Assembly (NCBI GenBank): GCA_963575745.1
Contig: CAUYUJ010021060.1
Span: 493,245-557,244, forward strand
Length of the DNA stretch: 64,000 nucleotides
Direction of reading: 5' to 3'
From: Prorocentrum cordatum
Taxonomy: Eukaryota > Sar > Dinophyceae > Prorocentrales > Prorocentraceae
This document shows positions 53,170 to 63,104 of this stretch, one piece after another. Below the pieces are notes generated by a model. It saw only the letters and a program-made list of their open reading frames with translations, searched no databases and had not been told where the DNA came from. The position numbers were made by a program, and so were the translations under genes. The stretch's first letter is position 1, and each line of letters begins with the position of its first letter.

Positions 53170-53270
53170 CGGTGCCCTCATGATGGTGACGATGTCGGTG
53201 ATGATGTTGATGTTGATGATGTTGTTGATGATGATGATGATGATGATGATGATGACGTTGATTGTGAGAG
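52286..53270. repeat. (GAT)n tract punctuated by GGTGTCCC
   Basis: GATGAT runs are broken at irregular intervals by GGTGTCCCGATGAT, so the decamer of the preceding array has been mixed into the triplet tract, probably by unequal exchange or slippage. Confidence 0.92.
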
Positions 53271-53490
53271 CGATTGTGATATCGATACTGAGATCGGTAT
53301 TGAGACCGAATGTGAGATCGATTGTGTGATCGATTGTGAGATCGATTGTGAGATCAATTGTGAGATCGATCGAATGAGATAGATCGAGTGAGATTGATTG
53401 TGAGATCGATCGAGTGAGATCGATCGAGCGAGACCGATAGTGAGATCGATACTGAGATCGATAGTGAGACCGATCGAGTGAGACGTTGGT
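53271..53490. repeat. GATCGATTGTGA repeat
   Basis: About 18 units of GAGATCGATTGT or GAGATCGATCGA type, period about 12 bp. Confidence 0.9.
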
Positions 53491-53534
53491 TCCCCCCCCC
53501 GAACCTCCTTATCACCCGAAGGGTGGTCGTATAG

Positions 53535-53820
53535 GTACGGCTATAGGGCTATAGGGTTATAGTGCTATAGGGATATATGGCGATTGGGCTATTGGGCTAT
53601 AGGGATATAGGGCTATTGGGCTAGGCACCCCCGGGCACTTCTGGGCACCCCAGGCACCCCTGGGCACCTGGGCACCCCCGGGCACCCCCGGGCACCCCCG
53701 GGCACCCGGGCACCCGGCCCCGGCCACCGAAATCGGCCACGCACCTGGGCACCCGGGCACCCCCGGGAACCCCCGGGCACCCGGGCACCCGGCCCTGGCC
53801 ACCGAAATCGGCCGCTCACC
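53535..53820. repeat. 8-bp GGGCTATA then GGGCACCC blocks, third occurrence
   Basis: A short 8-bp block (53535-53630) passes into GGGCACC units to about 53820, including a ~65-bp direct duplication around CCACCGAAATCGGCC. Confidence 0.92.
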
Positions 53821-53827
53821 TCACCTC

Positions 53828-53880
53828 AGCTTTATATCCGCTAGGACCCCTACAGAGGCAAGCTCTGATTGGGGAATAAT
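53828..53880. repeat. ~55-bp linker repeat, copy 1
   Basis: ATCCGCTAGGACCCCTACAG and GGCAAGCTCTGATTGGGGAA; two further copies at 54345-54460. Confidence 0.9.
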
Positions 53881-53884
53881 TTTT

Positions 53885-54340
53885 AGGGCTGTAGGGCTAT
53901 GGGGCTATACGGTTATAGGAGCATAGGGCTAGGGCTATAGGACTATAGGGCTATAGGTCTATAGGAACATAGGGCTACAGGGCTACAAGGCAATAAGGCT
54001 ATAGGGCTATAGGCCTATAAGGGCTATAGGGTTATAGGACTATAGGGCGATTGGGCTATTGGGCATAAGGACTATAGGGCTATAGGGCTATAGAGCTATA
54101 GGGCTATAGGGCTATAGGGCTACTAGGCCTGTAGGGCTATAGGGCTATAGGGCTATACGGCTATAGGTCTACAGGTCTACAGGGATATAGGGCTATAGAG
54201 CTATAGGGCTATAGGGCGATAGAGCACCCGGGCACCCCGGGGCACCCGGGCACCCCGGGGCACCTCCGGGCACTCCTGGGCACCTCCGGGCACCCCCGGG
54301 CACCCGGGCACCCTGGCACCCGGGCGTACAGCGAAAATCG
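53885..54340. repeat. 8-bp GGGCTATA then GGGCACCC blocks, fourth occurrence
   Basis: GGGCTATA units to about 54222, then CACCCGGG units to about 54325, then GCGAAAATCGGCGGCAAACC as after block 1. Confidence 0.93.
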
Positions 54341-54344
54341 GCGG

Positions 54345-54460
54345 CAAACCTAACCTGACCATATGCATCCGCTAGGACTCCTACAGAGGCAAGCTCTGAT
54401 TGGGGAACCTAACCATATGAATCCGCTTGGACCCCTACAGAGGCAAGCTCTGATTGGGGA
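54345..54460. repeat. ~58-bp linker repeat, copies 2 and 3 in tandem
   Basis: Both copies carry CCTAACC-TGACCATATG-type starts and the GGCAAGCTCTGATTGGGGAA end. Confidence 0.92.
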
Positions 54461-54464
54461 ACTT

Positions 54465-54508
54465 ATATGTATATAACTTATATGGATATATATATATATA
54501 TTATATAT

Positions 54509-54539
<31 letters not shown>

Positions 54540-54545
54540 GTGTAT
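54465..54545. repeat. (TA)n microsatellite
   Basis: TATATA runs with short interruptions. Confidence 0.95.
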
Positions 54546-54562
54546 CGATATGCACACGTAGT

Positions 54563-55315
54563 GCCCCGCAGTTGGGGCGGCGGGGCCGTCGGCATTCTGC
54601 GAGGCTCTGAAGAAAGCCCGCCGCAGGCACCGATTTTCGAACACATTGCGCCACGAACCCGCTACCGGCGCCGCATTTTCGTCAAAGCATTGTGGGTGGG
54701 TCGCGGGTGGGTAGCGGGTGGGTCGCGGGTGGGTCGCGGGGTGGGTCGCGGGGTGGGTCGCAGGTGGGTCGCGGGGTGGGTCACGGGCGGGTCGCGGGCG
54801 AGGACGACGACAGCAACAACGCAACAACGCAATAACAACAGCAACACCAACAACAACAACAAACAATTGGCACCGCGGAATCTCACTTGAGCCACGCGCC
54901 CAGGGACAGTGAATGACCGTTCGGCCCCCTCACTTAAGTTCGTGGCCCCCCGCAGTTGCGGATCAGAGTGAGGCGGCGGGGGGGTTGTCGGCAGTCTGCG
55001 AGGCTTTGGAGAAGCCCGCCGCAGGCGCCGATTTTGAACACGTTGCACCACGTGCCGGCCGCAGGCGCCGAATTCTCGTCAAAGCATTGATGGTTGGTCG
55101 CGGGTGGGTCGCGGGTGCGTCGCGGGGTTGATCGAGGCGTGGGTCGTTGGTGAGCCGCGTGTTGGGTCGCGGGGTGGGTCACGGGCGGGTCGCGGGCGAG
55201 GACGACATCAACAACGCAACAACGCAACATGAACAACAAAACAACAATCCGCACCGTGAAACTTCGTTTCAACCACGCGCCAAGGGACTAGGAATGACCG
55301 TTCGGCCCGTCATTA
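54563..55315. repeat. tandem duplication of a ~375-bp unit
   Basis: Unit 1 is about 54563-54944 and unit 2 about 54945-55315. Shared landmarks in order: CCCCGCAGTTG, TCTGCGAGGCT, GCCCGCCGCAGGC, TTTTCGTCAAAGCATTG, a (GGGTCGCGGGT)n minisatellite, GGCGAGGACGAC, CAACAACGCAACAACGCAA, and GAATGACCGTTCGGCCC. The N-terminal frames are not conserved between units, which argues against coding. Confidence 0.9.
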
Positions 55316-55324
55316 TGATATAGC

Positions 55325-55740
55325 GATGTGTGTATATATATATATATGTACGTATGCATGCATGCATGGATGTGTGTGTGCGTGCGTGCATGCATGCATG
55401 CATGTATGTATGCATGTATGCGTGCATGTCTGTATGCGTGCATGTATGTGTCTGTATGTATGTACGTATGTATGCGTGTATGTATGCATGCATGTATGCA
55501 TGCATGTATGTATGCATGCATGCATGAATGTATGCATGCATGTATGTATGTATGTATATATGCACGTATACAGGTATGTATGTGTGTATATGTGTACGTA
55601 TGTATGTGTGCAAGTGTGTATGTATGGGTATACATATACTATATGTTTCTGTATGCATTTACGTACATCCAAGCGTACGTATGTATGCATGTATGCATTT
55701 ATGTATTTATTTATTTATTTATGTGTTTATATATATGCCC
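55325..55740. repeat. TATG/CATG microsatellite
   Basis: Degenerate ATGT/ATGC units. Confidence 0.93.
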
Positions 55741-55754
55741 GTAGTTGCGTTGTA

Positions 55755-56040
55755 ATGTAGTGAAGTGTAACTGTACATATAAGTGTAACTGTAACTATAC
55801 ATGTACAATAGTGGACTGTACTGTACTGTAATGTAATGTAATTAATGTACTGCAGTGTAATGTATTGTATTGCATTGCATTGTAATGCAATGTAATGTAA
55901 TGTAATGTAATGTAATAAAATGTAATAGAATGTAAGGTAACATAGTACCATGTAATGTAATTTGCGGTGAAACGTTGTAATGTAATGTAATGCGGTTTAA
56001 GGTGATGTAAGTGATGTGATAGTGTGCAATGAGATCGATT
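55755..56040. repeat. TAATG pentanucleotide microsatellite
   Basis: TGTAA units with variants, directly after a TATG tract as at 19.2 kb. Confidence 0.9.
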
Positions 56041-56164
56041 ATGTTCATGCATGTATGTTTGTAGGTATGTATGGATATATGTATCCACGGATATACACAT
56101 CCATATCTTTCATATGCCCGGAACCCCGCCCTGTGGGCCCCCGTGCCGCAGCATACCAGGGGCA

Positions 56165-56175
56165 CCATCTATCTA

Positions 56176-56211
<36 letters not shown>

Positions 56212-56290
56212 CGTATATATATATACACTTATAGATATACACACACCTATATATATATATACATGTATAAACATGCATACATACATATTA
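56165..56290. repeat. (TA)n and ACAT microsatellite
   Basis: ATCT, then TATATA, then CATACATA. Confidence 0.92.
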
Positions 56291-56499
56291 AGTCCCCCAT
56301 CCACCACCGGGGGCCTCCCCAGAGCCTTCCCAGAGCTTGCCTGGCCCCCCCGGAGCTTCCGGGTAGGTTCCACATTTGTCCTAGAATGGCCAACGTGGCT
56401 TCCTGACGGCCGAAGAGGCTCCCACGACGCCCCAAGGAAGGTTCCAAGAGGACTTGACGAGGGCCCGATGAGAGGTCGCTGTAATTCTTTAGGACAATG

Positions 56500-56965
56500 T
56501 ACACTTCTAGCACATTCGCTGTTTTCGTGTGTGCAACGTCAAAGACGGCCCCAGAGGTCCCCAGAAGAGCCACGAAACTGCCCAAGAGGTTTCCCAGAGG
56601 GCCCCAAGACGGCCCAAGACGCACCCAGGTTCGCCCAAGATGGCCCCAAGAGGGGCCCGAACCCACATGTCGAGGCCTCCGCCCCAAGAAGACATCGAAG
56701 ACCTCCAGCAGGTCCCCAAGGACCACCCGAGAGGACTCAAGAGGGCCCCAAGACGGCCAAGAGGGCTCCAAGGTGACCTTCAAAAGGGCCCGAAGAGGCA
56801 CAACTTGTGGACACTTCTTTAGGAACTCCGCAATCATACCACATTCGCTGTTTTCACGTGCGCAGCGTCCAGGACGGTCCCAGAGAAACCCAGGAGAGAC
56901 CCGAAACGGCCCAAGAGGTCCTTCAGAGCGCCCCAAAACGGCCCCAAGATGGCGCAAGAGGCAAC
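56500..56965 (-). repeat. phased CCAAGA repeat with a ~330-bp duplication
   Basis: This is the minus-strand form of the CTTGG family (CCCAAGAGG, CCCAAGACG), again spaced 10-11 bp. CACATTCGCTGTTTTC followed by CGTG-type and CAGCGTC-type sequence occurs near 56512 and 56844, so a ~330-bp unit is duplicated. Confidence 0.82.
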
Positions 56966-57039
56966 CAACAGTTGTCCCGGATCATCTTTCTGGAACCAGG
57001 AGACCCAATTTGATCAGTACAGCTGTGTGTATCACTTTT

Positions 57040-57046
57040 TTCCGAC

Positions 57047-57077
<31 letters not shown>

Positions 57078-57078
57078 C
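57040..57078. repeat. (AT)n microsatellite
   Basis: About 15 AT units. Confidence 0.95.
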
Positions 57079-57540
57079 AAGACTGCATTGGCGCGCTTCG
57101 CGCAAATGCGCCTTGTTCCGGACGAGTCCCTGGCAAAAAAAAAACATCATCGCTTGTTTCAGCATGGGGGACCTCGAGGCCTGGGCGGGCGACCAGCTCA
57201 TTTTTCTGGTATTCCTGGTGCCTGCTGACACCACGTTCGCCCGATGCGTTTGTATGCTTGAGCGCATGAGTGGGGAAGGGATGATGCTTTGTTCACGCGC
57301 GAAGGTCTTTTGAGGAAATAAGGAGCGTTCCCCTGACATGCCGAAGAAGTCGCAGTAGCTCCGATCGCTTCCTGAATGCCTGGAGGGCTCCAGGCGCTCA
57401 GGAAATCATCGATCGTCGAACTTCGAAACTAGATCCACTGCCTGTCTTTCTCCATCGAGGAACTTACGCGTTGAGCCTCAAGCGTGGAACCAAGATGTTC
57501 GGGTCAGCTCGATGTACTTCGTAGGAGAACGCCGTCTGGG
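57079..57540. other. no gene recognised
   Basis: Unique-looking sequence between two repeat blocks; nothing supported. Confidence 0.5.
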
Positions 57541-57544
57541 CGTT

Positions 57545-58135
57545 TTAAGGGCTCGGCTCTTTTGGGCCGTCCTGGGCGCTCTTGGGCCGTCCTGGGGCCT
57601 TCTTGGGCCGTCTTGGGGGTCTGGGGCCCTCCAGAGGTCTTCTGAAGCCATCTAGGGCCCTCTTGGGGGCCTCCAATGGCATTCTTGGGGGTCTCCCACG
57701 GCTTTCGTGGGTCTCTCTTGGGGACCTCCTGGGGGCATCTTCGGCTTTTTGTGGGCAGTCTCGGGGCTCTCTGAGGCAGTCTTAGGGCCATTTTTGGGCC
57801 GTCTTCAAGCCCTCTGGGGGGCCTCTTTGGTCGTCTTGGGGCGATATCGGGGGCCCATCGGGCCGTCTTGGACGCTGGTTTCCTTGAGGGGATGGGGCGA
57901 TTTTTACTTTTCAGGGCTCTCTTAACGGCCTCCTGAGGCGTCTTTGGGGCTTTTTGGGCCGTCTTCAGACCATCGAGGTTCCTCTAGGAGAGCTTTTATG
58001 CTGTCTTGGGTCTCTCTTGCGCCTCTCCGATGACCCTTCTGATCGCCTCGAGTTTGCTCGCAAGGCCCAGCAAGGCGCCTTGGGAGGCCCGGAAGGGCCA
58101 GCGGACCTTTTCCAAGGGCGTCGTCCAGGGGGCCG
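57545..58135 (+). repeat. phased CTTGG repeat block
   Basis: CTTGGGCC/CTTGGGGG units, plus strand, dense to about 57870 and weaker beyond. A G-run follows at 58170-58210. Confidence 0.8.
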
Positions 58136-58329
58136 CCGAGACGTCCGAAAGGGCGTCCAGGGCGTCCCTGGGGGGGGGGTCCGGTTTAGGGGTGGGGGTG
58201 GGGGGGGTGTCCGCGTAATAGACATATAGGAATAGGAACAGCTATATCTATATTGTGGATATAGCTTACCTAGTACAATCGGTTCCCGTTGCGCAGGAAA
58301 CTGATCTGCAACAACTTCGGTTGCGGCCA

Positions 58330-58565
58330 GAGGGGCTGATTCGCGAGAGCCCCAAGAGGACCCAAACCGGTCCCAGATGGCCCCAAGACGGCCTCGGTTG
58401 GCCCCACGAGGCCTCAGGAGGGCCCGGCGAGCTCCGCAAGACGGCCACGATGGGCCCCAGATGGCCCAGCATGGGCCCAAGATGGCCACTTGACGGCCCA
58501 GCGGGCTCCGCAGAGAGCCTCAGGAAACCCCTAGATAGTTCCCAAGAGGCCCCCCAGGAGGCAAA
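58330..58565 (-). repeat. phased CCAAGA repeat block
   Basis: Minus-strand form of the family (CCCAAGAGG, CCAAGACGGCC). It faces the plus-strand block at 57545-58135, so the two form a diverged inverted pair. Confidence 0.75.
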
Positions 58566-58619
58566 TAGGATAAGTTTTGCTGAACAGTTTTGGTGTCATT
58601 TTTGAATACTCGGCTTCTG

Positions 58620-60355
58620 GTGGCAACTGGTGGCGACGCGTCGTAATTTCGAAGGGCCGCCCAAGGGAGCGGTAAGGAGGCGACAGCGAGGCGGCAACGA
58701 GGCGGCGACGCGGCGAAACCTCGACGGACCCCCCCCAGTGGGCGGCGACGAAGCGACAATCAGGTGGCAGCTGGAGGCGTCGCGTCGAAACCTCGAAGGG
58801 CCCCGAATTGGGTGGCAGAAGGGCGGCACTGAGGCGGCAACGAGGCGGCGACGCGGCGAGATCTCGACGGATCGCCCAGGTGGGTGGCAACGAATTGGCA
58901 ACAAGGCGGCAACGAGGCGGCGACGCGGCGAAACCTCGACTGACCCCCCCAGTGGGCGTCAACTATGCGGCAACGAAGTGGTAACGGGCTGCGATGCGGC
59001 GAAACCTCGACGGATCCATCCACTTGGGCGGTAACGAGGCGGCAACGAGGCGCACTTGGTGGCGACGCAGCGAAACCTCGACGGACCGCCCCCCACCAGC
59101 GGGCAAGAGGCGGACGGACACCACCAAGTGGGCAGCACCGGGGTGGCAACGATGCGGCGACGGGCGGCGACGCGGCGAAACCTCGACGGATCTTCCAAGT
59201 GGGCGGCAACGAGGCAGGCAATGGACGGCGACGCGGTGAAACCTCGACGGACCCCCCAAGTGGGCGGCACCGAGGCGGCAACCAGGCGGCAACGGGTGGC
59301 GACGCGGCGAAGCGTCGACGCACCCCCCCATGGTGGGCGTCGCCGATGCGGCAACGAGGCGGCAACGCGTGGCGACGCGGCGAATCGACGCGCTCACCCA
59401 AATGGGTGGTAATCATGCGGTAACGAGGCGGCACTTGGCGGTGACGCGGCGAAACCTGGACGGACCCATCTAGGTGGGCGGCGACGAAGCGACAACGAGG
59501 CGGAAACGGGCGGCGACGCAGCGGAACCTCGACGGACCCCCGCGAAGTGGGCGGCACCGAGCTGGCAGCGCTGCTCAAACGGGCGGCGACGGGGCGAAAT
59601 CCTGACGGCCCCCCCCCAGTGGGCGGCAACGAAGCGGCCACGGGCGGCGGCGCGGGAAGCCTCGGACGGGCCCCGGCCCAAGCGGGCGGAAAAAGTGCGG
59701 CAACGAGGCGCCTACCGGCCGCGACGCGGCGAACCTCGGCGGACCCCACCAGGTGGGCGGCACCGGATGGGCAACAGGGCGGCGACGCGGCGAAACCTCG
59801 ACGGGCCCCCCCAAGTGGGCGGCACCTCGGCGGCAACGAGGCGCCCACGGGCCGAGACGCGGCGAAGCCTCGACGGATCGCCCAAGTGGGCGGCAACGAG
59901 GCGACAACGAGGTGGCACTGGGCGGCGACGCGGCGAGACCTCGACGGACCCCCCAAAGTTCTCAACGGGCGGCGACGCGGCGAAACCTCGACGGACCCCG
60001 CAAGTGGGCGGCACCGAGGCGACAACGAGGCGGCTCCAAGTGGGTGGCAGCGGGGCGTCAACAGGCGGCGACGCGGCGAAACCTCGACGGACCCCCTCAA
60101 GGGGGCGGCAACGAGGCGTCAACGGCTGCGAAACTTCGACGGATCGCCCATGTGGGTGGCAACGAGGCGGCAGCGGGCGGCGGGGCGGTGACACTTCGAC
60201 GGATCCCCCAACTAGGCGGCAGCGAACCCGTCAAGTGAGCAACGAGGCGGCAACGAGGCGGCAAGGGCGGCGAAATCCCGATGGACGTCCCAAGTGGGCG
60301 GCAACAATGCGGCCCTTGGCGGCGACACGGCGAAACCTTGACAGACCCACTACAT
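58620..60355. repeat. ~70-bp minisatellite, more than 20 units
   Basis: The core GGCGACGCGGCGAAACCTCGACGGAC followed by a C-run, AGTGGGCGGCAACGAGGCGG and more GGCGGCAACGAG units recurs about every 65-75 bp (for example near 58717, 58788, 58858, 58931, 59003, 59071). The unit length varies, so no reading frame is kept along the array. The 446-codon minus-strand frame at 58760-60100 is a by-product. Confidence 0.93.
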
Positions 60356-60435
60356 CTCGCAGGAACGCAAGTAACAGCACCTAATTGCAAGTACTTTTCC
60401 GGGATCATTGTGTATATGTCTATATGTGTCGTATC

Positions 60436-60655
60436 GACAGAGAGAGAGAGAGAGAGGGAGAGAGAGAGAGACAGACAGACGTACAGAGAGAGAGAGAGAG
60501 AGATAGCGAGAGAGAAATACAAAGCGAGAGAGGGAACGTGAGAGAAAGAGAGAGAGAGATATAGAGATAGAGAGAGCGAGAGAGACATGATGCGAGATAG
60601 AGAGAGAGAGAGAGAGAGAGGGAGAGACAGAGGGAGAGAGAGCACATAGAGAGTA
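60436..60655. repeat. (GA)n microsatellite
   Basis: GAGAGA with scattered CAGA, TAGA and CGAGA changes. Confidence 0.95.
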
Positions 60656-60726
60656 TGTGGGTGGGAATTCGGTAGGTCTCATCTTTTGCGAGATCGACCC
60701 CCCGATCCCAAGGGTATATCGGATGA

Positions 60727-60927
60727 TTGAGCTGCCAGCCCTGGGACCGGGAAATAACCGCTGTCACCCTGACAGTCGCATTCAAGAGGGATGAGGTTGG
60801 AAACTCCGAAGGGATAGCGCCCTTTCTGTGCAGCTCAGCAGGTGGGAGACAGCGATACTGGATCACACTTCACGACCATTATGGCAATGTGAGAGCTGGA
60901 GGAGAGAGCAGGGTTGCCTTCCTTTAG
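60727..60927 (+). CDS. possible exon with filamin-like strand
   Basis: About 66 codons. AVTLTVAFKRDEVGNSEG and YWITLHDHYGNVRAGGESRV look like real protein; the latter resembles the ...V-x-D-x-x-G-N-x-R-x-x-G-G... strand of filamin/ABP280-type repeats. No neighbouring exon could be attached. Weak call. Confidence 0.22.
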   Translation: MSCQPWDREITAVTLTVAFKRDEVGNSEGIAPFLCSSAGGRQRYWITLHDHYGNVRAGGESRVAFL

Positions 60928-61554
60928 ATCCCCGCGCCTGCACGGTGGACGACGAGGAGAAATGAAACGGATGAGCAAGAAGAGGAGAAGCAAAAGCAGC
61001 AGGGGAGGGTGGAGGGGAAGCGTCTTGTTCTCAACATCACCAGGCTCGCTGGAGCACGGGAAAGGACGAAAAGGACACTGTTGGGGAGGGGTGCAGTGAG
61101 GGGATGAGGAGACGGCCCGGGGAGGAAGGACGGAGCGTAGAAGGTTTTCAGACTGATGCAGTGAAGGCAGTGCTCGATGAAACTTGGCAGTATCTGTGTG
61201 GATTCGTGGCCTCTCTTGCCCTCGCGTATCCGAGTGCGCACCGGATTCTCTTCAGTTGCAGTCCAGTTACGTTGCGCGTCGACCGAGCAGCGAGCAGCGG
61301 CTATTCTATCTTGTCTGTGGCCGTGAGATTGTTTTTGGAAGGCTCGATCTTCCTCTTCCATCGCAAGCCTGTTTCTTCTCCTCGTCATCCTAGTCTCTGT
61401 CCTCTGGGTGTCCTGCCGTCTGTCCCGACCCTCTTCCTCGTCCTCATCATTGTCGTCTCTCTCTCGCCCTCGCCCTCGCACTTTTGACATGCCGCTATCC
61501 TCTTCCACAACCTTGGCTTTGTCCTCGACCACGTCCTCGTCGGCATCGCCACCG

Positions 61555-61559
61555 TTGTA

Positions 61560-61612
<53 letters not shown>

Positions 61613-61617
61613 GGTCT
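61555..61617. repeat. (GTC)n microsatellite
   Basis: About 20 GTC units; the poly-Val and poly-Thr frames are shadows. Confidence 0.95.
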
Positions 61618-61652
61618 TGGTGATTTTCCTCCTTATTAACTTATTGGCGCAG

Positions 61653-61849
61653 TCATTGGCGCTGTCATCGCCGTCGTCACCGCGACAAAGCACGTTGGGA
61701 AGGGCTGCAAGAAAGTCTACCGAAATCTAGCTCTCAGACTCACCGAGGAGCAGTTGAGGCAACGCGAAGCTGAACGTGCGGCAGAGGCAGAGAGGCAAGA
61801 CAAGTTGCTGAAGACGTTCAGGATGGATCGGGGAGGGGGAAAAAGCTGA
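61653..61849 (+). CDS. probable terminal exon: membrane segment and charged helix
   Basis: An AG at 61651-61652 is followed by about 65 codons to TGA 61847-61849. The peptide begins with a hydrophobic stretch (VIGAVIAVVTATK), then KKVYRNLALRLTEEQLRQRE and AERAAEAERQDKLLKTF, a highly charged helical tail ending GGGKS. This composition and the clean stop are typical of a real C-terminus; neighbouring frames are poor. A TAA lies upstream in frame (61638-61640), so a splice acceptor is required. Identity unknown. Confidence 0.35.
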
Positions 61850-62057
61850 GGAACACCAGATTAGAGGGAGGGCAGGAGCAGGATGACCAGAGGAGTAGAA
61901 TACAACAGACTGGAGGACGAGGATGACGAGGGCCAATCTAAACACAAGACTCATCTACAATCTTGCAATCACCCCCCCTCCAGGTTCCTAGGCCCTTAGA
62001 AGAATTCATTTCCACTGAGGGCAGTTACCCTTTAGAAGACAACCGTTTGAACATTAT

Positions 62058-62197
62058 AAACCGTGCCAGAGCACCCTTCCTGGGATGCCAACGCCACGAA
62101 TCAATCTTACTGTTGCGTCTTGATGATCCTGAACCGTACCAGAACACCATTCTTCGGACTTCAACACCGCGAATCAACGTAACTGTTGCTCCCTGGC
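62058..62197. repeat. two-copy ~75-bp tandem repeat
   Basis: AACCGTRCCAGARCACC and CACGAATCAAYSTWACTGTTGC occur twice, near 62060 and 62133. Confidence 0.85.
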
Positions 62198-62237
62198 AGT
62201 CCTGCATCGCTTTACACCGTTTCTGGGACATCCGAAT

Positions 62238-62512
62238 CTTTGAAAGTGCTGCAAACTCTTAAGACGAATGTTCGCGGCGCTAAGGCGACAGTCACATTTT
62301 GAAAAGGTGCCCTCCATCCTTGAAGCTATTGCGTACTCTTAAGACGACTGTGCGCGGCGCTAGGGCGAGAGCCACATTTTGGAAAGGACCCGCCCTCCAT
62401 TCGTGAAACTCTTCCACGATTTTACAACGAATGTGCGCGGCGCCGAGGCGAGAGCTAAATTTTGAAAGCGACTCTCCCTTCATCCTTGAAATTGTTACAA
62501 AGTTCAAGGTTA
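62238..62512 (+). repeat. 80-bp satellite, array 2
   Basis: About 3.5 units of the satellite of 43960-44335, with the AAGACGAATG marker near 62262, 62341 and 62425. Confidence 0.88.
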
Positions 62513-62905
62513 AGGATCATGAAGGTGAGCGTTTTCTTGTTCGTTGTTTTGCCGATCGGCGCCGGCCCTCGAACCCCCCCTTCCCCCCCCCCCACAAGGA
62601 GTAGATCTTGGCTGTTTCTGGCGCCTGTCTCGAGCAGATGGGGTCTCCCCCACAGGACGCACAGCTGCAAACAGTGGCATTCAGCAGAGGCCCAGAGCCA
62701 GACCCCCCCCCTTCCGCCCAATGCCGAAACGCCGAAAAAGAAGCGTTCACAAGGTTAAGGACCGTGAGGGGCAAGGACGTCTCCGGGAAATCGCCCAGAC
62801 CGCCCTATTGGCACGTCTCGGGGTGCCATAGGGAGGAGGTGTCTGCAAGGAGTAGGTGTGGAGCCTGGCGGGCAGGGAAGAGGGCTGGGAGGAACACAGC
62901 TCTGC

Positions 62906-63104
62906 TCGGGCCGAACGAAAGGGGGGGGGATGGGGAAAGGGGGAGGTTACGAAATCTGCTGCATGCAGCTGGTTTCGGCCCCGCCGCCGGGCCCATTCCT
63001 CGATACATTGGCGCCTCCCGGCACCGGGAGGCGCCGTGAAAATCAGCTACGTGATCTGATTCTCACCCCCCCCCTTTGCTATCCCCCCCTTTCGCCCAGC
63101 CCGA
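62906..63104 (+). mobile_element. MITE-like element, family A, copy 2
   Basis: 199 bp, collinear with copy 1 at 43370: the same TCGGGCCG ends, two G-runs in each arm, TTACGAAAT, the CTGCATGCAG core and the AATCAGCTACGTGAT segment. It is flanked by TCTGC (62901-62905) and TTTGC (63105-63109), four of five bases alike, in keeping with a 5-bp duplication. Confidence 0.75.

Noticed and set aside
51161-54225. Telomere-like repeat (TTTAGGG type)
   Set aside because: The unit is the 8-mer GGGCTATA; the occasional TTTAGGG is a chance variant.
54465-54545. TATA-box promoter
   Set aside because: A plain (TA)n microsatellite without an adjacent gene; dinoflagellate promoters are not known to rely on TATA boxes.
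58760-60100. 446-codon minus-strand frame with SVEVSPRRR-type repeats
   Set aside because: Follows the ~70-bp minisatellite; unit length varies and the peptide repeat changes register, so the frame is not under selection.
60924-61532. 202-codon minus-strand frame
   Set aside because: Charged low-complexity antisense of repeat-rich sequence; no motif.
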